Assembly (NCBI GenBank): GCA_015680685.1
Contig: MNCI01012739.1
Span: 326,998 to 390,997, forward strand
Origin: Gnetum montanum
Lineage: Eukaryota > Streptophyta > Gnetopsida > Gnetales > Gnetaceae
Direction of reading: 5' to 3'
DNA: 64,000 nt
Under the pieces are notes generated by a model. It did no database searches. It was given only the letters and a program-made list of their open reading frames with translations, and was not told the origin of the DNA. Shown piece after piece: positions 57,871 through 64,000 of the stretch. Both the position numbers and the translations under genes were made by a program. Every line of letters starts with the position of its first letter. Within the stretch, counting starts at the first letter, position 1.

Positions 57871-57958
57871 AACTAAAACCTTTCTGTGAACTCCATCTAA
57901 CTAGTGCTACTGCCTTATCATCACCGAGATAACCTTGTTCCATCTTTTGTGTCTCCTC

Positions 57959-58982
57959 TGTAATGACAGAAAACGTCGGTCGCTGGAAATACCGAATGAA
58001 AGTTCGTGTACACAATTTTAACCCCGGATCTATGTGAGGGCCGTGCTAGAGAAAAACGAATCCAAGGTGCCCTAAACGGTCTTTTCGATCAGATAGGGAC
58101 TTACTTAACCAGTAAATTTTTTTTCTTTTGTAATAATTTGATGGAAAAATGGAAATGCAATGTTGATGATTTCAAAAATAATTGAAAAATGATATAAATG
58201 ATTTAGACGTGATTACCATCTCTATGTAAATAGGATGTAAGAAATCATATGTGTAGAGAATACGATTATAAGATCTGGGATTTAATTTATGAACACAATG
58301 TGTTTGATGCAATGATTACAGGCGGGCTTCGGTTTGGACGAAGCACATGCTAGCAACAAAAAAGTTATCTAAAGATGAAACAAACGAGGGATCATAATTG
58401 CCAAAAGTTAAGATTTTCGAAATAGATAACTTGTAAGGTTGGAAGTTTTGCCGCCGTGCATCCATCACTTTGCTCCGTCTTCTGGAATTTGCTTGCGCTG
58501 TGCCATGTAGTGTGGCGGGACAGACCTTAGGCTAAAAAGGAACTTGCCACGCCATGCCTTGTGAATCACCATCTTTTGGCTGAACTGTCGAGGCCTCAAA
58601 ATTTTCACGGTGTTTCAATGGCCCCTCTTTGTTGATGTTTAGAGGGCTTGCTTGAAAGACGTTGACAAAGAATACAAAACACTGGAAATACAAAAGCATC
58701 AACAACGTCTGTTGGAGACTGCTCAAATGTTGTTCTGTCAAACTTAGAAGTGCGATGATGGAAGAAAACAGAATGTAGAAGGGATCTTATAGGAGTTAAA
58801 GATGATAGGTTCGAGGAAGACTCAAATACATGATCCTGAAGCTTCTCCGAACAAGTCATTACGTCCTTTTGCTAATGTGTTTACGAAAGGTTACGTTGTC
58901 ATACTGCATATAAAGGGCTTGCAAGTGCGATTTGTGTTATGCCTGCATGGCCTGGACGAGTTTTTTTACGTCCATTTTGCCA
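57959..58982 (-). repeat. 3' LTR of element D (inferred)
   Basis: Inferred from position. A C-rich plus-strand run at 58983-58998 reads as a polypurine tract on the minus strand. Beyond it the minus strand begins TGGCAAAATGGACG at 58982 and ends CTGTCATTACA at 57959, giving TG...CA ends and abutting element C. The 5' LTR is outside the window, so the length of 1024 bp cannot be verified by pairing. Confidence 0.65.
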
Positions 58983-58998
58983 ACCCCCCCCCCTTTTG
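58983..58998 (-). other. Polypurine tract of element D
   Basis: The minus strand reads TCAAAAGGGGGGGGGGT, immediately before the inferred LTR start TGGCAAAA. It is a long G run but properly placed. Confidence 0.7.
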
Positions 58999-59820
58999 AA
59001 AAAATGTAGATTGCATGCCACAAGGCGAGCTGCGTTACGCCAGTTTATGGGCATGACAATAAAGATAGATTGACTTAGTGTTCACATTTTGTAGAAGCAG
59101 AGAAGACGGCGGGACAATTGTAAGGATAAGGAAAGGATAAGGAAAGGGGAAAAACAAGGTAAGGCATCTGATAGAGGGAGAGGTAGGGTTTGCACTTCCA
59201 AGTGACCAAACTAGTCTAAGCAGCCACCTCAGAACACCATAACACCTCACCTTCCAATGACAGTATTCTCGATCAACGCCGTCGTAACAAGTGACCTGCA
59301 AAACACAACATAGAGCAGAAATCCAGAAACAAACGTCTTGATCGCTAAGGAGGGAGGCTGTTGAAATAAGTGTCATCTAAAGCTAAAAGGTAGACGGAGA
59401 TCGTGAAGAGGGACCACAGCAAACAGCAAGGGTGCCAATGTTGATGTCGCAGTTCTTGAAGTTGTCATTGATAGCCAAATTCATCTTGCTTGCAGAACCG
59501 TGCAAAGAACATGTCAGGTGAATTTGCAAAGCTAGAATCTGATGACGACGATGGATGGAGGCCGCTGAGACCATGGGTGTCCACAGTTTCTTCAGGGCCT
59601 CAAGCGACGAAATTGATCCCAGGAGTTGCAACTACGAAGTGGCTATCGTAGCAACATCTCCGAGGGGTCAGTAGTATGCCTCTTGGCATATCCGAGGAAT
59701 CAGCAGAATGCCGACGGGGTAGCAACATTGTGTCTGTCCCAACGCCTTACCCACTCCATCTGGTAGGGATGCTGTGCAAGAATGATCACGCTCGCTTTCT
59801 TCATGGATGGCTTGTTGACA
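58999..59820 (-). other. 3' untranslated region of element D, possible captured gene fragment
   Basis: About 820 bp with no retroelement protein motif. On the minus strand, 59295-59251 looks like a 45-bp exon: it is preceded by a pyrimidine-rich CTATGTTGTGTTTTGCAG and followed by GTGAGG. An open frame of 82 codons lies just upstream (59631-59383). These could be pieces of a host gene picked up by the element. I do not recognise the protein. Confidence 0.4.
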
Positions 59821-60195
59821 GATTCTAGTTTTAGGTCCTGGTTGACCATCATTGTTGATTTTAAGTCTGAGTAGACCGTGGTCCCAATTTAGTGTCTGGG
59901 CAGACTGGAAGCTACTAGTTTTACGTTGTAGCAGATGGTAGAAGGGTTAGTTTATGGTCCTAGCAGACCGTGCTATGGGTGTCAGTTTTACGTCATGACC
60001 CAGAGACAAGTCTGTGCTGATTTAGTGTCTCAGCGGACATGTGCTTACCTTGCCAGTTTCATGTCATGGCGGACAGTCGAAAAATTTACTAGTTTAGCAT
60101 CTTGGCGGACATGTGCAAGAGCTGCCAGTTTTACGTCGTAGTAGATGTTTACAACTTTGCCAATTTTACGTTGTAGCGGATGTGTGTTACCTGAT
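59821..60195. repeat. Degenerate tandem array in element D, about 11 units of 30-37 bp
   Basis: Units follow the pattern TAGTTTTACGTCGTAGCGGAYGT plus a variable spacer. Examples start near 59828 (TAGTTTTAGGTCCTGGTTGA), 59918 (TAGTTTTACGTTGTAGCAGA), 59949 (TAGTTTATGGTCCTAGCAGA), 60089, 60126 and 60157. Tandem repeats near the 3' end are known in Tat-type elements such as Retand. Related units also occur at 63781 and 63979, on the other side of pol. Confidence 0.85.
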
Positions 60196-60199
60196 CTTG

Positions 60200-61480
60200 A
60201 GTTGAGTTGATGTTCAGATATAATACCATTTCAAATACAAATAATTTATTGGATTTGATAACTCGTTTCCGGTGATGTCTGCTAACTTGAATGCTCCGTT
60301 GCTGTATGCGCCGATGACCGGGAAAGTACCTTCCCAGTTTGCAGAGAACTTGCCTACTAGTTCATGAACGGCCATGAGAACTAAGTCTCCTTTCTCGATT
60401 GGTCATTGATGCAGGTTGTGCTAGTGCTTCTGTCTCTATTTATCCTGGTATTTTTCAATGGTTTCTAGCGTCTGGATGCATTTCTCCTTCAGTGAGTCTA
60501 AATCCACAATTCTAGACTCATTGTGTTGAGTCTCATTTATAACCGTAGATAGGACCATCCACAATGAGGGAACCTATAATTCCAAGGGCAACACTACTTC
60601 AGATCCGTAGACCAAGCTGTAGGGCGTCTTGTCTGTGGCTATTCTACACATCGTACGATATGCCCATAGCACATAGAGGATTTTTTCATGCCACCGCTTC
60701 TTATTATTGTTGAGCATCTTCTTAAGTAAATTGATAATCACCTTTTTTGTTGCCTTTGCTTGACCATTTGCTTGCGGGTAATAAGGTGAAGAAAAAGACT
60801 ATTTAATGCCAAGATTATTGCAAAAATATTTGGTTTCTGTGCTACTAAATTGTGGTCCATTGTCAGTCACAATAGTCATAGGGAGGCTAAATCTGGTTAC
60901 AACATTGTCTAAGATGAAATGGCAAACCTGTTGAGATGTAATCTTTCATAGGGGGATAGCCTCTACCCACTTTGTAAAATACTTAGTGGCGGTGATAATG
61001 AAGCTATGACCTGCGAAAGACTTAGGCGCGATGGGACCTATGATGTCCAATCCCCATCGTTGGAATGGCCAAGTGATTTGAGTAGTGTGTAGCTCGGTTG
61101 GTGACACGTGTATTAAATTTGCATAACGCTGACACGTGTCACACGTCTTAACTTTGGCAAGGTAGTCTTTTTCCATGTACAGCCAATAGTACCCTAAGTG
61201 TCTGATTTTAGCACTCATTGATCGTGGGGCTACGTGTCCTCCACACAGCCCTTCGTGGACTTCATTAACTATTTGCTGTGCTTGGTCACTGTTAACGCAG
61301 GTAAGATATACCCCATCGAAGGAGCATCTACAGAGAGTACTATCTCCCAGGATGACGTATTGCCTTGCATGCTTGTGCACTACATCTTTTTGCGCATATG
61401 TTAGCTCGTGCGGTGGTTTGCCATGTAGAAGGTAAGTTTTAATGTTGTCATACCATTCTGACGTTCCTTCCGCATTTAAT
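60200..61480 (-). pseudogene. int: Integrase of element D
   Basis: The zinc-binding region reads HEGLCGGHVAPRSMSAKIRH and CDTCQRYANLIH (about 61240-61110). The core follows with PFQRWGLDIIGPIAPKSFAG (first Asp, about 61030), FTKWVEAIPL, MTIVTDNGPQFSS (second Asp, about 60865) and SPYYPQANGQAKATKKVI near 60770. The third catalytic residue is Lys instead of Glu (AAG or AAA for GAG or GAA). The sequence continues WAYRTMCRIATDKTPYSLVY and ends with GDLVLMAVHELVGKFSANWE and GAYSNGAFKLADI near 60260. One stop after EAIPL splits it. The upstream part is open with the second RNase H (60946-61788). Confidence 0.87.
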
Positions 61481-61499
61481 GAAGAAATATGTGCTGCTT

Positions 61500-62030
61500 G
61501 AATGACAGGCTCTATACATTCTATCATTAAAGCAGGCCAAGCGGCAAACAAGTGTGATGGCACATTTAGTGCCATTGTTGCCAGTGCATCGGCAACAACG
61601 TTTTCGTTGCGCGGCATGTGTTGGGCATCGATTGTCACGAATTGTTTCATGAGATCTTTAGCCATATCATAGTAGGGCTGTAGGTGCACAGCCTTGCAGG
61701 CGTAGACTCCTATGATTTGATTGATGACCAACATCGAATCGCCTCGGATCACCAGGTGTTGAATGTTAAGTTCTCTGGCTGTTAACAATTCTCTGAGGAG
61801 CCCCTCATACTCTACATGTTATTTGTACAAGGGAAGGTTAGGCGGTAAGCCAATAGATGCACATCTTTAGGGGAAAGCATAATGACAGCAGCAGCACTGC
61901 CACCTCTAGTGGTTGAAGCCCCATCAAAATATAACGTTGCTTCAAGCCCTATTGGTACAGGGCTTAGACTATGTACATGTTCATATGGAAACTCTGGTTT
62001 TATTATAGCTTGATTGGTAATTGTCAACGT
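61500..62030 (-). pseudogene. Second, archaeal-type RNase H of element D
   Basis: This reads TLYFDGASTTRGGSAAAVIM near 61930 (first catalytic Asp) and LTFPCTNNM, then after a frameshift LTARELNIQHLVIRGDSMLV (residues around the second acidic site), QIIGVYACKAVHLQPYYDMA and NENVVADALATMAL near 61580. This domain is distinct from the retroviral-type RNase H just upstream and is found in Tat-lineage elements. A single frameshift near 61800 breaks it. Confidence 0.87.
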
Positions 62031-62059
62031 TGCTAGCTGGTCAGCTATGGCTTAGCCTT

Positions 62060-63170
62060 TGATGGATGACTGGCCAACATACTATAAGTCAAACTCGGTT
62101 GTGATAGCTTTCCAACGAGCTATCCTACTACTTTCATACAAATTGTTGGAGATAGCCCGCAGAACGTTATTTTTATAGATTATGTTGACCTGATTACGGA
62201 AAAGATAATGCCTACATTTTTTAAGTGCGAAAACTAATGCCAAACATTTACGCTCTACTTTGTTGTACTTGGTTTCATACGCAAATAGAGCATGACTAAG
62301 GTAATAGATAGGGACTTCTGACCCATTGTTCCTTTTCTGGCAAAGTAGCGCAGCTATAGACACATCAGAGTTAGCTAGATAAATTAGAAAGGTTGATCCC
62401 TTTGTGGTGAGAAGACCATTGGTAAGCGTTGCAACTCTTCTTTTAAATTGTCAAATGCACGGTGGCAGTCATCGATCCATTCGAAATTGACACCCTTCTT
62501 TAGAAGATGTTGCATGGGGTGTGATTTATCTGTTAGTTTTGAAATGAACCACCTAATGAACTAAAGCTTGCCCTATAACCCACGTAGTTCCTTGAGATTT
62601 GTTGGTGGTGTTAAATCGATGATGGCTTTAACCTTGTCGGGGTCGACTACCACAAACCCCAACATGCATCTGGTTTTGACTCCGAATACGCATTTCTTTG
62701 GGTTGAGCCTTAAGTCATGTTCGAGACATCGTTTAAGGACTAAATCCAGGTCTTCTGAGTGATCTTCTGTTATAGACTTGACAACTATGTCATCTACGTA
62801 GTCGTTCAATCTCCCTAAGAGATAATCGCTAAAGATGTATGTCATGGCTTGTTGATACGTTGCTCCGGTGTTTTTTAATCCAAAAGGCATCATGGTGTAA
62901 TAGAAGGTCCCCCAGGGCATCATGAATGTTGTGGTCAATTAGTGCTCTGGGTTAATATGAATTTGATTATAGCTTGAAAAACCATCCATAAAGGATAGGA
63001 GTGCATGACCAGTTGTGTCGATCAGTTGGTCGATACTCGGTAAGGGGAAGTTGTCCTTAATCATAGCTTTGTTTAGATCCCAGAAGTCTATGTAGATGTG
63101 TATACCTCCCGTTTTCTTAGAGACAACTACAATGTTAGACACTCAGTCTAAGTAATCTACTGCACGAATG
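62060..63170 (-). pseudogene. pol: Reverse transcriptase and first RNase H of element D
   Basis: RT begins near 63142 with SNIVVVSKKTGGIHIYIDFW, DLNKAMIKDNFPLPSIDQLI and FMDGFSSYNQIHINPEH, then a stop. It goes on with WGTFYYTMMPFGLKNTGATY, the catalytic YVDD at 62789-62800, and HDLRLNPKKCVFGV. A few broken frames follow (FEWIDDCHRAFDNLKEELQR near 62470). RNase H is open at 62363-62082 with IYYLSHALFAYETKYNKVER and CLALVFALKKCRHYLF. The sequence is of the Tat type and less decayed than other RTs in the window, with few stops. Confidence 0.9.
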
Positions 63171-63382
63171 AAACCAACCTAGTACAGCTTGGTGATTTCA
63201 TTACGCACCACTAGTGCAATTTTTGGTTTAATCTTTTGTGCCTTCTGTCTAATTGGTTTGACGCGCAGGTCTAAGATTATGTTGTGTTGTATTAATCTTA
63301 GGTTTAACCCCGGCATGTCTTCATATGATCACTCGAATACAGTAGCGTTGTTTTGGAGCACTTGGGTTATATTACTTTGCAT

Positions 63383-63721
63383 CTATTGGTCTAGGAGAGA
63401 ACTAACCTTAAGAGTTTTATTTTCACCCTTGTGCGTAACCACAGGGACCTCATTGAGAGGGTCCTCGGTTACATCACCAGCCTCCAGGTCAAGTGTTTGG
63501 GTTAGATGTTCTAGCCAGTTTGGGGATGCTCCCAATGTTGCTATGGTTGCATCATAAGGGACAGGGTCTGTTTCTACTAGCGTGCGATCACACTTTCTAA
63601 TGATCTTCCCATGTGGCCCTGTTAAGGCTAAGGGTATGGATAAAGCTGCATCCATTTGTGAGTGGATTGCCCTACAAAAAATGCCAAAAAAGTGGAAGTT
63701 GTTATATTGCTTTACTATCAA
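63383..63721 (-). pseudogene. Linker upstream of RT in element D
   Basis: An open frame of 112 codons between where protease and RT should be. It has no protease active-site motif. SIPLALTGPHGKIIRKCDRT and VPYDATIATLGASPNWLEHL do not match a family I can name. The repeat units at 63781 and 63979 lie just upstream in the sense of the gene. It may be the pol linker or part of an accessory region. Confidence 0.45.
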
Positions 63722-63780
63722 TCTGTTGAATGATGATAATTTTTTTTCTGTGCGTCAAAGTTGCGTGTTAGAGAAATTTC

Positions 63781-64000
63781 TAGTTTAAGGTCTTGGTGGA
63801 TCGTTACAAATACGCATATTTTGTAAAAAGAAATGCTGAGCTAAGTTGCCTAGATGCTAGTGTATGAAATGAGATGAAAGGTGCAACGTGGCGTGTCTAG
63901 CGTGTCGAAATGGTTGGATTTGAATTTCGCACTAACCGTAGTTAATGCGGATGAATTATGAGGTGATAAGCTATGCGTTAGTTTAGGGTCATTACGGACT
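63781..64000. repeat. Further copies of the D tandem-repeat unit at the right edge
   Basis: TAGTTTAAGGTCTTGGTGGAT at 63781 and TAGTTTAGGGTCATTACGGA at 63979 match the consensus of the 59821-60195 array. The two are about 200 bp apart with unrelated sequence between, and the window ends inside the second. Confidence 0.7.

Larger units (their letters stand above)
50722..57958 (+). mobile_element. Element C: Athila-like element with gag, protease, RT, RNase H and integrase, nested in I and cut by D
   Basis: C begins with LTR TGATGAAGTGC at 50722 inside the I LTR. It has a tRNA-Asp-type primer site, then gag, PR, RT, RNase H and integrase on the plus strand. At 57959 the LTR of element D begins, so the 3' end of C, including its PPT and 3' LTR, is expected beyond D. 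The LTR is clearly related to those of A and B. C is the only member of this group here that keeps the enzyme genes, though all contain stops. Confidence 0.87.
57959..64000 (-). mobile_element. Element D: Tat-like Ty3/gypsy element, 3' part, continues past the right edge
   Basis: On the minus strand the window shows the 3' portion: RT, RNase H, a second (archaeal-type) RNase H, integrase, a tandem-repeat block, a 3' untranslated region, a polypurine tract and the 3' LTR. The second RNase H between the first and integrase is a recognised hallmark of the Tat/Ogre/Retand group. Base composition is visibly richer in G+C and CpG than the surroundings, suggesting D is the youngest insertion, consistent with its place inside C. 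Stops and a frameshift show it is nonetheless defective. Confidence 0.86.

Noticed and set aside
58440-58980. GC-richer stretch as a host gene promoter or first exon
   Set aside because: It lies between a polypurine tract and the junction with element C and has TG...CA ends, so an LTR of element D explains it better.
1-64000. tRNA, rRNA or other structural RNA genes
   Set aside because: I looked for tRNA arm motifs and conserved rRNA segments and saw none. The only tRNA-related sequences are the short primer binding sites.

Overview
The window looks like a piece of a large, transposon-packed plant nuclear genome. The evidence is wall-to-wall LTR retrotransposons of plant lineages (Athila-like, Tat-like and chromovirus Ty3/gypsy, plus a Sirevirus-like Ty1/copia gag), priming sites matching plant tRNA-Asp and initiator tRNA-Met, AT-rich DNA, and no recognisable host gene. 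The heavy decay and many layers of undeleted insertions suggest a genome that removes retrotransposons slowly, such as a gymnosperm. That is inference; nothing here fixes the species.

Layout. (1) 1-1614: unresolved AT-rich DNA. (2) 1615-7413: element A, minus strand, a non-autonomous Athila-like element with two LTRs and a gag but no pol. (3) 7414-10555: unresolved DNA. (4) 10561-17350: element E, a complete but decayed chromovirus on the minus strand, with perfect 5-bp target duplications (TATTT), PBS, PPT, gag-PR-RT-RH-INT and a chromodomain trace. (5) 17356-21285: unresolved DNA holding a degenerate tandem array. (6) 21291-40287: element F, a plus-strand chromovirus cut twice. Element B (24393-31459, Athila-like, gag and protease only, duplication ATAGG) sits inside its reverse transcriptase. 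A rearranged element G (34361-39902, duplication CAATG) sits inside its 3' LTR. Removing both gives an element of about 6.4 kb whose two LTRs are both about 0.9 kb. (7) 40293-45375: unresolved DNA with a decayed minus-strand coding-like stretch and a hairpin-word array. (8) 45381-50721: element I, copia-type, gag only. Its 3' LTR is interrupted by element C (50722-57958), an Athila-like element with gag, PR, RT, RH and INT. C is in turn interrupted by element D (57959 to beyond the right edge), a minus-strand Tat-like element with a second RNase H.

How the parts relate. A, B and C share LTR ends, a tRNA-Asp primer site, the same PPT and an unusual short zinc knuckle in Gag. Only C keeps RT, RNase H and integrase. 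The simplest reading is that C-type elements supplied enzymes in trans to A- and B-type elements. All pol genes here carry stop codons, mostly explainable as C-to-T or G-to-A changes, so no element in the window looks able to move today.

A recurrent theme is that LTRs and unresolved stretches of different lineages carry arrays of short self-complementary words, different in each family: AGATGTCT/AGACATCT in F, G and I, GCGATATCGC in B, CG-rich terminal words in A and C, TTAGCATTAGCAT near 19-20 kb, CATGAGTCATG near 10 kb, and TTGTAGAGY...RCTCTACAA near 45 kb. Four single-N positions mark short exact duplications or a collapse and look like assembly seams rather than biology.
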